NCBI RefSeq assembly: GCF_002924445.1
Contig: NZ_PIGG01000040.1
Coordinates: 62,001-126,000, forward strand
Direction: 5' to 3'
Length of the DNA stretch: 64,000 nucleotides
Source: Minwuia thermotolerans
Lineage (GTDB): Bacteria > Pseudomonadota > Alphaproteobacteria > Minwuiales > Minwuiaceae
Below, piece after piece: positions 54,520 to 63,309 of the stretch. The notes beneath the pieces are model-generated. The model saw only the letters and a list, made by a program, of their open reading frames with translations. It was not told where the DNA came from and ran no database searches. The translations under genes were made by a program, and so were the position numbers. Every line of letters starts with the position of its first letter. Position 1 is the first letter of the stretch.

Positions 54520-56808
54520 CTACTTGGAGGTCGCCCGGTAGACGCCGTCCCACTCCTCGGGCGGGGGGTTCTCCTTGTACTCGTCGAGACGCGCCTGGTA
54601 GATGTCATCCCAGAGCACGCTCATGTCCGGGCGCATCTCGCGGCACTTGTCGAGATGGCGCTGGCTGTCCTCGAAGCGCCGCTCGCGATAGGCCCGGATC
54701 ATCTCGTCGGTTTCCTTGTAGAGCGCCTGATAGGCCGGGTCCTGCGCCATCTCCGGGCCGCCCAGCATGGTGAAGATCCGGACCGCCTCGTCCTTGCCCT
54801 TCACCGCGATCAGGTCGAGTTCCAGGATGGCGTAGTCCCGCACCTCGTTCGCCGTCAGTTCGCCGATCACGTTCTGGACGCCATAGGACTTGGACTGGCC
54901 CTCGATGCGCGCGCCCAGGTTCACGGCATCGCCCAGCACCGAATAGTCGAAACGCTGTTCGGAGCCCATGTTGCCGACCACGCATTCGCCCGTGTTGACG
55001 CCGATGCCGATCTTGATGGGAATGAAGGGCCGGCCATCCTCCTTCGCGTCGACTTCGAGCCGCTTGTTCAGCTCGATCAGGTCGGCCTGCATCATCAGGC
55101 AGCTTTCGCAGGCGTGGCGGGCGTGATCCGGATCGTCCAGCGGCGCGTTCCAGAACGCCATGATGCAGTCGCCCATGTATTTGTCGATGGTGCCGTGATT
55201 GCCCATGATGATGTCGGTCATGGGCGTCAGGAACTTGTTGATCAGCCGGGTCAGGCCCTGCGGATCGCCCTTGAAGCTCTCCGATATCGGCGTGAAGCCG
55301 CGGATGTCGCAGAACAGGAAGGACATCGACTTGGTCTCGCCGCCGAGGGTGAGCTTGGTGGGGTCTTCGGCGAGCTGCTCGACCAGGGCCGGCGAGAGAT
55401 ACTGGCTGAAGGCGCCGCGCACCTGCTTCTTCTGCTCCTGCTCGCGGGCGTATTTCTGATAGACCAGCAGCACGAACAGGATGAACAGCGCCGCGACCGG
55501 CGTCAGCCCGTCGATCAGGATCGATTCCTCGATGAACAGATAATAGCTGGCGCCCATCAGGATCAGGCAGAAGGGCACGAAGAACAGCGCCGTGGTCATG
55601 GCCGAGAGCCGGGGCACGAAGCTGATCAGCACGATGCCGGCGAACAGGATGATCGCCAGCTCGATGGCGTTGGCGATCGACGGCCGGATCAGGAAGGCCT
55701 GGTTTTCCACCATGTCCAGCACCTGGGAGTGGACCTCCACCCCGGGCATGGCGCCTTCCAGCGGGGTCGCCCGGATATCCTTCAGGCCCTCGGCCGAGGT
55801 GCCGATCATGACATACTTGCCCTGGATCTTGCGGAACAGCTCCTGCTGGCGCTCGGGCGGCAGCTCGCCCGCCTTGATGATGTCCTTGGCGGAGATGAAG
55901 ATGTCGGGCTCGTGCTCGGAGAAGCGCACCCAAAGGATGCCGTGTTCGTCGGTCGGGATCACCACCTCGCCGGATTCGTTGACCTTGGAGCGCATCTTGA
56001 TCCGGCTGATGCCGGAGGCCTCGTTTGCCTTCTCGACGATGAAGCCCTTCTCGCCATGACCGAGCCGCAGCATCTCCAGCGTCAGCGCGGGGTAGACGTT
56101 CTGCTCCTTGTAGTCGCCGGGCGGGCCGACGCGGATCATGGCGGGCACGCGGCGCACCACGCCGTCGGAACTCGGATCGATGGAGAAGACGCCGAAGCCG
56201 GGCGTCGCCTGCTGCAGCACCTCGGTGTTGTAGACGAGGTCGCGGTAGAGCGGCAGCCACGCCTTGCCGTTGCCGTTTCGGTAGCCCAGGCGGGGCTCTG
56301 CGGGCAGCGGCTGCTCGCGATTCTCGATCTCCCGGTAGAACGCGGCGCCGCCGAGAACCACCGGGCTCTGGCCGATCACCGAGGCGAAGATCTGGTCGTT
56401 GCTCGGCATCCCCTTCAGCTGGGCGACCATTTCCGGCGGCAGGTTCTGGTTGGTGGTCGCCCATTCGGCAGGCGAGAGCTTGTCCTTCTCGGGGAAGGTG
56501 ATGTCGAATCCGACCACACGCGCGCCGAGCTGACCCAGGACCTGGACCATCACGGCGAGATCATAGCGCGACCAGGGCCACTGGCCGAGCTCCTGCAGGC
56601 TTTCCTCGTCGATGTCGACGATGACGGTGTGGCGCTCCGGCGGGACGTAGTTGTCGACCTTCTGGAACTGGTCGAACCAGATGTTCTCGCGCAGGATCTT
56701 GGTCGCCGACGGGTCGGCGATGCGGATGGCGACGATGCCGCCCAGCACGACGAACGCCAGCCACCGGACCGAGGCGAACTTCCACAGCCTCCTGACGATC
56801 TTGCCCAT
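54520..56808 (-). CDS. CHASE2-domain adenylate cyclase, class III
   Basis: A 762-residue membrane cyclase. One N-terminal helix (WLAFVVLGGIVAIRI), an extracytoplasmic CHASE2 domain (about residues 40-370, with VDIDEESLQELGQWPWSR and GFDITF), three C-terminal helices, then the cyclase domain. Metal-binding Asp501 (CDIRGFT) and Asp547 (KYMGDCIM) are present; the transition-state Asn/Arg are in GDAVNLGARIE. Ser replaces Thr at the purine-selecting position. A TPR-like tail ends PPPEEWDGVYRATSK, matching the tail of the GAF cyclase. The start at 56808 follows GGAGGGG. It is preceded by a secreted protein gene and followed by the KPR gene. Confidence 0.94.
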   Translation of the reverse strand: MGKIVRRLWKFASVRWLAFVVLGGIVAIRIADPSATKILRENIWFDQFQKVDNYVPPERHTVIVDIDEESLQELGQWPWSRYDLAVMVQVLGQLGARVVGFDITFPEKDKLSPAEWATTNQNLPPEMVAQLKGMPSNDQIFASVIGQSPVVLGGAAFYREIENREQPLPAEPRLGYRNGNGKAWLPLYRDLVYNTEVLQQATPGFGVFSIDPSSDGVVRRVPAMIRVGPPGDYKEQNVYPALTLEMLRLGHGEKGFIVEKANEASGISRIKMRSKVNESGEVVIPTDEHGILWVRFSEHEPDIFISAKDIIKAGELPPERQQELFRKIQGKYVMIGTSAEGLKDIRATPLEGAMPGVEVHSQVLDMVENQAFLIRPSIANAIELAIILFAGIVLISFVPRLSAMTTALFFVPFCLILMGASYYLFIEESILIDGLTPVAALFILFVLLVYQKYAREQEQKKQVRGAFSQYLSPALVEQLAEDPTKLTLGGETKSMSFLFCDIRGFTPISESFKGDPQGLTRLINKFLTPMTDIIMGNHGTIDKYMGDCIMAFWNAPLDDPDHARHACESCLMMQADLIELNKRLEVDAKEDGRPFIPIKIGIGVNTGECVVGNMGSEQRFDYSVLGDAVNLGARIEGQSKSYGVQNVIGELTANEVRDYAILELDLIAVKGKDEAVRIFTMLGGPEMAQDPAYQALYKETDEMIRAYRERRFEDSQRHLDKCREMRPDMSVLWDDIYQARLDEYKENPPPEEWDGVYRATSK

Positions 56809-56845
56809 CTGTCCCCTCCTGCCGTTGCCGGCTGTCCTCAGACCT

Positions 56846-57316
56846 TCATTCGATGACGATCCGGTGTGCAAAATTGCTGCCATCCGAGACCGTGACCTGG
56901 GTAAAGCCCATCATCTTCACTAGATCGAGAAAGGTGAAGATTTCCTCCACCTTGAGATCGCGGAACAGCGGCGTCCCCCGCGAGATCGCCGTCAGCTGCG
57001 CCAGCACGGCGCGAGCCTGATGGATCGTGCGGAACCCGCCCGGTCCGGTAGCGACCAGCAGCAGCTTCTCCGAATCGGCGCCTTTCGCGAACAGGGCGTA
57101 GGGCGGCGTGTAGGCGCGGCCGAACTGCTCCTGCGTGAACCCGGTGATGAAACTCAGCCGCACGCCGCGGTCGGCGTCGGGCATCATTTCCGCCCGGCTG
57201 CCATAGACTTCCTCCGTTACCGGACCGGGATAGTAGTAGCCCTCGTGGCGATCATCCGCCGAGACGGCGGCCGGAACGGCGAGCAGGATGGCGATGGCGA
57301 GCAGGCGCTGGATCAT
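56846..57316 (-). CDS. Conserved small secreted protein upstream of the CHASE2 cyclase
   Basis: A 156-residue protein with signal peptide (RLLAIAILLAVPAAVSA) and mature start DDRHEGYYYPGPVTEEVYGSRAEMMPDADR. It also has YALFAKGADSEKLLLVATG and a C-terminal DGSNFAHRIVIE. I recall very similar proteins in other alphaproteobacteria, sometimes labelled molybdopterin-guanine dinucleotide biosynthesis protein A; I see no such nucleotidyltransferase motif and think that label wrong. It lies 37 bp before the cyclase in the same direction. A periplasmic partner or signal-binding role for the CHASE2 domain is speculative. Confidence 0.85.
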   Translation of the reverse strand: MIQRLLAIAILLAVPAAVSADDRHEGYYYPGPVTEEVYGSRAEMMPDADRGVRLSFITGFTQEQFGRAYTPPYALFAKGADSEKLLLVATGPGGFRTIHQARAVLAQLTAISRGTPLFRDLKVEEIFTFLDLVKMMGFTQVTVSDGSNFAHRIVIE

Positions 57317-57444
57317 GCGCCGGATGATCGCCCCTCTGCGGTGCGGGCGCAAGCGGGGAGCAGCGGCTGGCGCTCGCCGCGCCCCCGGTTATAGTGTCGG
57401 CGCGCCGGGCGGGGGACCGGCAGCGGCAGAGGGGAAGTCAGGGA

Positions 57445-58212
57445 ATGGCGTTGGAACGCATCTCGTTCAAATGGGCGCCGACGCCCGCGGCCGAGAACGC
57501 CGCCGAGCAGCTCATCGAGCACTACGGCGACTGCCCGGCGAACGAGGCCGACGTCATCGTCGCGCTGGGCGGCGACGGCTTCATGTTGCAGACGCTGCAC
57601 GACTACATGCATCGCGACATCCCGATCTACGGCATGAACAAGGGCACGATCGGCTTCCTGATGAACGAGTTCCAGGAAGACGGCCTGCTCGAACGGCTCA
57701 ACGCCGCGACAATGGCGGAGATCCATCCCCTGCGCATGGTCGCCGAACCAGAATCCGGCGGCAGCCAGGAAGCCCTGGCGATCAACGAGGTCTCGCTGCT
57801 GCGCCAGACGCGGCAGGCGGCGAAGCTGAGGATCAGCATTGACGGCCGCGTGCGGATGGAGGAGCTGATCTGCGACGGCATCCTGCTGGCCACGCCCGCC
57901 GGCAGCACCGCCTATAATCTCTCCGCACACGGGCCCATCCTGCCGCTCACCGCGGGCGTGCTGGCACTGACGCCGATCAGCGCCTTCCGGCCCCGCCGCT
58001 GGCGCGGCGCCCTGCTGCCGAAGGACGCCCATGTGGTCTTCGACGTGCGCGAGATCTACAAGCGCCCCGTCAGTGCCGTCGCCGACACCTTCGAGGTGCG
58101 CCACGTCAAGCGCGTGACCGTCAGCGAGGCCAAGGACGTGACCATGCGGCTGCTGTTCGACAGCGAGCACAGCCTGGAGGAGCGCATCCTCAACGAGCAG
58201 TTCGTGCCATGA
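57445..58212 (+). CDS. nadK: NAD kinase
   Basis: Phosphorylates NAD to NADP. The 255-residue protein has the GGDG motif ([12 protein letters not shown]), then [44 protein letters not shown] and [10 protein letters not shown]. All are standard NadK blocks. The start ATG at 57445 follows a weak AGGG. It diverges from the cyclase operon. Its stop overlaps the start of the next gene (ATGA). Confidence 0.95.
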   Translation: MALERISFKWAPTPAAENAAEQLIEHYGDCPANEADVIVALGGDGFMLQTLHDYMHRDIPIYGMNKGTIGFLMNEFQEDGLLERLNAATMAEIHPLRMVAEPESGGSQEALAINEVSLLRQTRQAAKLRISIDGRVRMEELICDGILLATPAGSTAYNLSAHGPILPLTAGVLALTPISAFRPRRWRGALLPKDAHVVFDVREIYKRPVSAVADTFEVRHVKRVTVSEAKDVTMRLLFDSEHSLEERILNEQFVP

Positions 58213-58895
58213 CCGATCCGGCCCTGAAGGCGCGCATCGACCATGCGCTGAGATACCCCTTCGATCCGCCGGGCCGCAGCTATCTGTTCCGCGACGGACG
58301 GATGGAGGAGATCGAACGCTTCGAGGCCGAGGGCCGGGTGCCGGTGGTCGCCTCCGGTTCCAACGGTTCGCCGCTGCGGCTGCGGGAGAAATACGGCGAC
58401 GCCGGCGAGATTCCGGTCAGCTTCGGCACGATCCGGGACCTGGTGCCGGTTTTCGCCGCCCGGATCACGTCCTACGGCTCGGTGCCGGCGACACTGGCCG
58501 TGCTGGAAGGCGAACGCGCCGGCGTCCACGTGACCTGGCTGACCGAGGGCCAGCTCGAGATCATGCACGAAACCGAATCCGTGGGCCGCGGTTACGCCTA
58601 TTGCCGTCTCGACGGCTTCGAGCTTGATCTCGGGCCCCATGGCCGCCCCGAAAGCGCCTTCGCCTATATTGCGCTGCACGGCGCCTTCGCCCCGGACGGC
58701 CGCGCCCTGCCTCTGCACCAGGTCAGCCAGCACGAGGCGCAGGCCCACGCCGCCCGCCTCGCCGCCCATGCGGGCGAACTGCACGAGTTCGTCGGCCGCA
58801 ACCTCGCCGATCTGGAACACCGGGGCCGGGCCAACGACGCGCTGGGCCGCTTCGGCCTGCCTGTAGCACATCCCCGCATCGTGCGGCTGATCTGA
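58209..58895 (+). CDS. Uncharacterised protein coupled to nadK
   Basis: A 228-residue soluble protein translationally coupled to nadK by ATGA. It contains [15 protein letters not shown], then [33 protein letters not shown], and [13 protein letters not shown] with [10 protein letters not shown]. The GSN-SP motif and the later Glu-Thr-Glu are faintly like gamma-glutamylcyclotransferase-fold proteins, but I do not recognise a family with confidence. A short Ala/His-rich helix ([20 protein letters not shown]) follows. No function assigned. Confidence 0.8.
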   Translation: MTDPALKARIDHALRYPFDPPGRSYLFRDGRMEEIERFEAEGRVPVVASGSNGSPLRLREKYGDAGEIPVSFGTIRDLVPVFAARITSYGSVPATLAVLEGERAGVHVTWLTEGQLEIMHETESVGRGYAYCRLDGFELDLGPHGRPESAFAYIALHGAFAPDGRALPLHQVSQHEAQAHAARLAAHAGELHEFVGRNLADLEHRGRANDALGRFGLPVAHPRIVRLI

Positions 58896-58925
58896 GATGG
58901 GCCGGCGGCCCGATTGGACGGAATC

Positions 58926-59690
58926 ATGCTGAGCGTCCGCGAGGTCAGCCACACATACGGCCGCAGGACGGCGCTGGAGGCAGCGACCTTCGACGTGCCG
59001 GCCGGCGCCTTCGCGGTGCTGCTGGGCCCCAACGGGGCCGGCAAGTCGACGCTCTACGCACTGCTCACCCGGCTGCTGCCGCTGCAGACCGGCCGCATCG
59101 AGGTCGCCGGCCACGGCATCGGGGACGCCCCGCTGGCGGCGCTCGCACGGATGGGCGTGGTGTTCCAGTCACCAACCCTCGATCTCGACCTCGGCGTGCA
59201 GCAGAACCTGGCCTATTTCGCCCGGCTGCGCGGTTTGCCGGCGCGGACCGCCCGCGCCCGCATCGATTCGGAGCTGGAGCGTCTGGGCCTGGCCGAACGG
59301 CGGACGGAAAAGGTCCGCCAGCTCAACGGCGGCCACCGCCGCCGTCTGGAGATCGCCCGCGCCCTGCTGCACGAACCGGACGTCCTCCTGCTCGACGAGC
59401 CGACGGTGGGGCTCGACATCCCGACCCGCCGGCGGATCGTCGACGACGTGCACGCGCTGGCCGCCGACAAGGGGGTCACGGTGCTCTGGGCGACCCATCT
59501 GATCGACGAGGTCCGCGCCGGCGACCGCGTGATCGTGCTGCACGAGGGCCGCGTCAGGGCGAGCGGAGAGATCATGGCCCTGCTCGACGAACATGACGCC
59601 GACGACATCTCGGCGCTGTTCGACGACCTCACCGGGCGGGAGCGCCAGCCGCCCATGCGCGGCGTCAGCCGCCGCGAGGCCGCGCCGTGA
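58926..59690 (+). CDS. ABC transporter ATP-binding protein (PQQ-alcohol-dehydrogenase-associated type)
   Basis: A 254-residue ATPase with Walker A LGPNGAGKSTL, Q-loop GVVFQSPTLDLDLGVQQNL, signature LNGGHRRRLEIARALL (LNGGH for LSGGQ) and Walker B LLLDEPTVGLD. The DLDLGVQQNL block resembles ATP-binding subunits found with PQQ-dependent alcohol dehydrogenases, which often export or condition a redox partner. No PQQ enzyme is in the window. The start ATG at 58926 is used. It overlaps the permease gene (GTGA). Confidence 0.85.
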   Translation: MLSVREVSHTYGRRTALEAATFDVPAGAFAVLLGPNGAGKSTLYALLTRLLPLQTGRIEVAGHGIGDAPLAALARMGVVFQSPTLDLDLGVQQNLAYFARLRGLPARTARARIDSELERLGLAERRTEKVRQLNGGHRRRLEIARALLHEPDVLLLDEPTVGLDIPTRRRIVDDVHALAADKGVTVLWATHLIDEVRAGDRVIVLHEGRVRASGEIMALLDEHDADDISALFDDLTGRERQPPMRGVSRREAAP

Positions 59691-60490
59691 CGAGCCGCTG
59701 GCTCCTGCCCCTGCAGGGTATCCTGATCCGGGAGGCGCTGCGCTTCCTGCAGCAGCGGGAGCGGTTCTTCGCCGCCCTGGTCCGGCCGGTGATCTGGCTG
59801 GTGATCTTCGCCACCGGCCTGCGCGCGGCCATGGGCGGGAACCTCGCCGGCCCGGACGGACAGCCGATCCCCTACGAGCTCTACATCGCGCCGGGGCTGT
59901 GCGCGATGGTGCAGCTCTTCAACGGCATGCAGAGCTCGCTGTCGCTGGTCTACGACCGGGAGATGGGTTCCATGCGGATGCTGCTGACCACGCCCCTGCC
60001 GCGCTGGTATCTCATCTTCTGCCGACTGCTGGCCGGGACCGTGGTCTCGATCCTGCAGGTCTACGCGTTCCTGATCGTCGCTCTGCTGTTCGGTGTGGCG
60101 ATCCCCTGGGCGGGGCTGATCGCCGTGCTGCCGGCGCTGGTGCTGACGGGGCTGATGCTGGGCAGCCTCGGTCTGCTGCTGGCCGCGCGCATCCGACAGC
60201 TCGAGAACTTCGCCGGCATCATGAATTTCGTCATCTTCCCGATGTTCTTCCTCTCGCCGGCGCTCTATCCGCTGGACGGCATGCGGGCGAGCAGCGAGGT
60301 TCTCTACTGGCTGGCCCAGATCAACCCGTTCACCCACGCGGTGGGCCTGTTGCGCGGCGCGCTCCACGCCGGACTGGACGCGGCCGCACTCGGATTCACG
60401 CTGATCGCGCTCGCCATCGCCGGCGGCTTCGCCATGTGGGCCTATACGCCGGCGCGGGGGCTGCGCGGCGGCGGCCCGCCGGGCCGGTAG
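59687..60490 (+). CDS. ABC-2 type permease (PedC-like)
   Basis: A 267-residue inner-membrane protein with about six helices. It opens LLPLQGILIREALRFLQQRERFFAALVRPVIWL and has MVQLFNGMQSSLSLVYDREMGSMRMLLTTPLPRW, followed by helices and NPFTHAVGLLRG. The strand MQSSLSLVYDREMG is highly like PedC-type permeases. Its GTG start overlaps the ATP-binding gene stop. The two likely form an exporter; the cargo is unknown. Confidence 0.87.
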   Translation: MTSRWLLPLQGILIREALRFLQQRERFFAALVRPVIWLVIFATGLRAAMGGNLAGPDGQPIPYELYIAPGLCAMVQLFNGMQSSLSLVYDREMGSMRMLLTTPLPRWYLIFCRLLAGTVVSILQVYAFLIVALLFGVAIPWAGLIAVLPALVLTGLMLGSLGLLLAARIRQLENFAGIMNFVIFPMFFLSPALYPLDGMRASSEVLYWLAQINPFTHAVGLLRGALHAGLDAAALGFTLIALAIAGGFAMWAYTPARGLRGGGPPGR

Positions 60491-60501
60491 GGGCCCGGCC
60501 C

Positions 60502-61962
60502 TCACAGCACCCGGAAGTCGGTCGCCGCCGAAAGCCGGCGGTGCCCGGGCCGGTGCGCCACGAAGTCCGCAAAGGTCAGCGCCAGCGCATCCGCGGCATC
60601 GGGCGAAGCCAGGCCGCGGCGTTTCATGTCCTCCTTGCGCTCCAGCCGGATGCGCCCCCTGGCGTCGAAGCCGTATTCGGGCCCGGCGAGATCGGCGGCC
60701 AGCCCCCGGTCGTCGGGCAGCGCCGCGGTCTTCAGCCATTGCCGCATGCGGTCCCACATCTCGGCGCGGCGGTTGAGATAGTCCCGCCCGCGCCGCGCGG
60801 CCTCGCCGCCATTGACGTCGTGGACCCGGTGGCCCAACTGGCGCAGGCGGTCGACCACGCCGCCGCCGACGCCCGCGCCGTCGACGAAGACCGCGTCGGG
60901 CCGGTCGAGGGCGATACGCTCGGCCACGCGGGCGGCGAACTGCATCAGGTCGAGGCCACGGTGGCGGCGGATCGGGCCGCAGAGCGCCTCGCCCTGACGC
61001 AACAGGATCACGGACTGATCGTCGCCGAAGCGCGCCACGTCCACGCCCATGATCCGCGGCGATTCGGGATCGGGCGTCGCTTCGCGCGTCCGGGCGCCGT
61101 CCACCAGCCCCTGAGCGATGAACTGCCGCGAGGAGGAGCGCGGAAACTCGCCCTTCACCCGGACCCTGACGAAGTCGCTGTCGGCGCCGTAGTCGGCGAT
61201 CCAGCGTTCGATCTGGGCCAGGTTGGTCAGCCGGGTTTCCCGCGAATCGACGTGGCGGGTAATCCAGCGGTGACGCCGGCGGCCGAAGCATTCGCGGAAC
61301 CGGCCCGTCGTCTGGGTCGGATTGCCGAAGACGGCCCAGACGATCTCCGTTTCCCGGTCGGTCAGCGCGCCCTCCGTCACCTCCCAGACCGGATCGGGGA
61401 TGGCGCTGGCCTCGTCGAAGACGATGACGATGCGCCGGCCATTGTTGTGCAGCCCGGCGAAGCTCTCCGTCTGGTTCAGGGACCAGGGCACCATGTCGAC
61501 GCGCCAGGTCTTCGCCGCCTCCGCATCCTTTGCCTGGATGGCGGTGGCCGCGAGGCGGAAGAGGTGGCGCGCGCGGGAGAGCCGGAACCACTTGGCGAGC
61601 TCCGCCCAGGTCTTGGTCTTGAGCTGGATCTCGGTATTGGCCGTGACCACGCCGCGCGTGTCGCAGCCGGTCGCCATGGCCCAGATCACCAACCAGGCGA
61701 CCAGCGCCGACTTGCCGACGCCGTGACCGCTGGCGACCGCGACCAGCACGGGCTCGCCTGCCGCCTCGCGCCCCCGGCGGCGCAGCCTCTCGCCGATGGC
61801 GTCGAGCACCGCGCTCTGCCAGCGCTCCGGCCCGCGGGCGCGGTGCAGCGGCGTGCCGATGATGCCCCAGGGGAAGGCCCAGCGGACAAAGCCGACCGGG
61901 TCGTGGCGGAACTTGGCGAGACGCTGGTCGATGGCGTCGGCGGCGGCGGTACTGGCGGTCAA
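60502..61962 (-). CDS. Phage terminase large subunit-like protein, orphan
   Basis: A 486-residue packaging-motor-like protein. The ATPase part has Walker A GHGVGKSALV (about residue 80) and Walker B IVIVFDEAS. The nuclease part has GVDVARFGDDQS, VFVDGAGVGGGVVDRL and DAADALALTF, matching RNase H-type terminase nucleases. All motifs look intact. No other phage gene (small subunit, portal, capsid) is visible, and the flanks are ordinary metabolic genes. It may be a prophage relic, part of a gene transfer agent locus elsewhere, or a domesticated nuclease. Confidence 0.88.
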   Translation of the reverse strand: MTASTAAADAIDQRLAKFRHDPVGFVRWAFPWGIIGTPLHRARGPERWQSAVLDAIGERLRRRGREAAGEPVLVAVASGHGVGKSALVAWLVIWAMATGCDTRGVVTANTEIQLKTKTWAELAKWFRLSRARHLFRLAATAIQAKDAEAAKTWRVDMVPWSLNQTESFAGLHNNGRRIVIVFDEASAIPDPVWEVTEGALTDRETEIVWAVFGNPTQTTGRFRECFGRRRHRWITRHVDSRETRLTNLAQIERWIADYGADSDFVRVRVKGEFPRSSSRQFIAQGLVDGARTREATPDPESPRIMGVDVARFGDDQSVILLRQGEALCGPIRRHRGLDLMQFAARVAERIALDRPDAVFVDGAGVGGGVVDRLRQLGHRVHDVNGGEAARRGRDYLNRRAEMWDRMRQWLKTAALPDDRGLAADLAGPEYGFDARGRIRLERKEDMKRRGLASPDAADALALTFADFVAHRPGHRRLSAATDFRVL

Positions 61963-62036
61963 GGCGGCACCCCTGGCTGGCGGTCGGAACGGACCTTCAG
62001 CCTAGGCGGACGGCGCTTAAGCGTGCCGGGTTTCGC

Positions 62037-63284
62037 TCAATAGACCGCCTTCGCCGCCGATGCCCCGCCCTCGCGGCGGACGGCGTCCACCGCCTCGGCG
62101 AGATCGGCGAGATAGGCTTCGCGCGCCCGCGCATGCAGCATCGACAGCATCAGGTGCAGCCCGCGCGGGTCCTGGGTCCGCCCCGGCAGCCAGCCCTTCG
62201 CAGCCATGCGGTCGGCGGCGGCGAAGATATCGAACCCGTCCGCGCCGAAGTTCAGGATCGTCAGGTCCGGCTCGGCCAGCATGTGCAGCCCCTCGACCGC
62301 CTCGATCCCGGCGCGGTAGGCGCGCGCCATCTTCAGCAGATCGCGGGCGACGGCGCAGTAGCCTTCCCGGCCCAGATGGTTCAGCACCGCCCAGGCCCCG
62401 GCGACCGCGCCCGCCGGCCGCGTGCCGGCAATGGTGTGGGTGACGAAGCGGCCATTGGCCCAGACGTCGAAATCGAAGGCACTGCGCGCCATGTCGTCGG
62501 CGTCGCGGAAGAAGACGGTGGATGCCGGCTTGGGGCAGAAGCCGTACTTGTGCAGGTCCGCAGAGATCGAGCGCACGCCCTCGACCTGGAAGTCGAAGTC
62601 CGGCAGGTCTTCGCCATTGGCCTTCGCGAAGGGGATCAGATAGCCGCCGACACAGGCGTCGACATGCAGCCAGATCCCGCGCTCGCGCGCCACCGCCGCC
62701 ACCTCCGCGACCGGATCGATGACGCCGAAGGGAAAGCACGGCGCGGAGGCGACCATCATCATGGTGCGCGCGTCGGCGGCATCCGCCATCGCCGCCGGAT
62801 CGGCGCGGCGGCTCTGCGCCAGACCAACGCGCCGCATCTCGATCTCCATCGCCTGTGCGGCCTTGTCGAAGGCGGGATGGGCGCTTTCCGGCATGACGAT
62901 GTTGAGCTGCTGGCCGGCCTTCGATCCGGCGGCGCGGTGGGCGTCGCGGGCGGCCTTCACCGCCATGAAGATGCTCTCCGAGCCGCCCGTGGTCATGTGG
63001 CCGTCCGCGTCCCCGGGCGCATGGAAGAGATCGAGCGCCATGTCGATCACCTCCCGCTCCATGCGGCCGACGGACAGGAAGGCGCGTTTTCCGCCCAGCG
63101 CGTTCTCGGTGAAGAAGCGGTTGAACGCGGCCTGACCGATCTCCGCCGCGCTGTCCGTCGCCCGGAAGACGTAAAGCGGGGTCCGCCCCGCCCGCCAGTC
63201 GATGTCGCCGGCCTTCATCGCCTCCATGGCGTCGAGCAGGTCATCGGCATCGGTTCCGTGGTCGGGGAAGGTGGTCCTGGTCAT
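62037..63284 (-). CDS. Pyridoxal-phosphate-dependent decarboxylase/lyase family protein
   Basis: A 415-residue PLP enzyme of the group II decarboxylase/sphingosine-phosphate-lyase-like family. TTGGSES binds the phosphate, HVDACVGGY contains the cofactor-contacting Asp, and SADLHKYGFCPKPAS holds the catalytic Lys. The start ATG at 63284 is near GGGGGAAG. Substrate could be an amino acid or phosphorylated amine; it cannot be told from sequence. The acyl-CoA ligase lies upstream in the same direction. Confidence 0.9.
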   Translation of the reverse strand: MTRTTFPDHGTDADDLLDAMEAMKAGDIDWRAGRTPLYVFRATDSAAEIGQAAFNRFFTENALGGKRAFLSVGRMEREVIDMALDLFHAPGDADGHMTTGGSESIFMAVKAARDAHRAAGSKAGQQLNIVMPESAHPAFDKAAQAMEIEMRRVGLAQSRRADPAAMADAADARTMMMVASAPCFPFGVIDPVAEVAAVARERGIWLHVDACVGGYLIPFAKANGEDLPDFDFQVEGVRSISADLHKYGFCPKPASTVFFRDADDMARSAFDFDVWANGRFVTHTIAGTRPAGAVAGAWAVLNHLGREGYCAVARDLLKMARAYRAGIEAVEGLHMLAEPDLTILNFGADGFDIFAAADRMAAKGWLPGRTQDPRGLHLMLSMLHARAREAYLADLAEAVDAVRREGGASAAKAVY

Positions 63285-63309
63285 CGGGAGCTTCCCCCTC
63301 TGCTCTGCG

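Noticed and set aside
60502-61962. Prophage or genomic island around the terminase gene
   Set aside because: No integrase, att repeat, tRNA or other phage gene was seen on either side.
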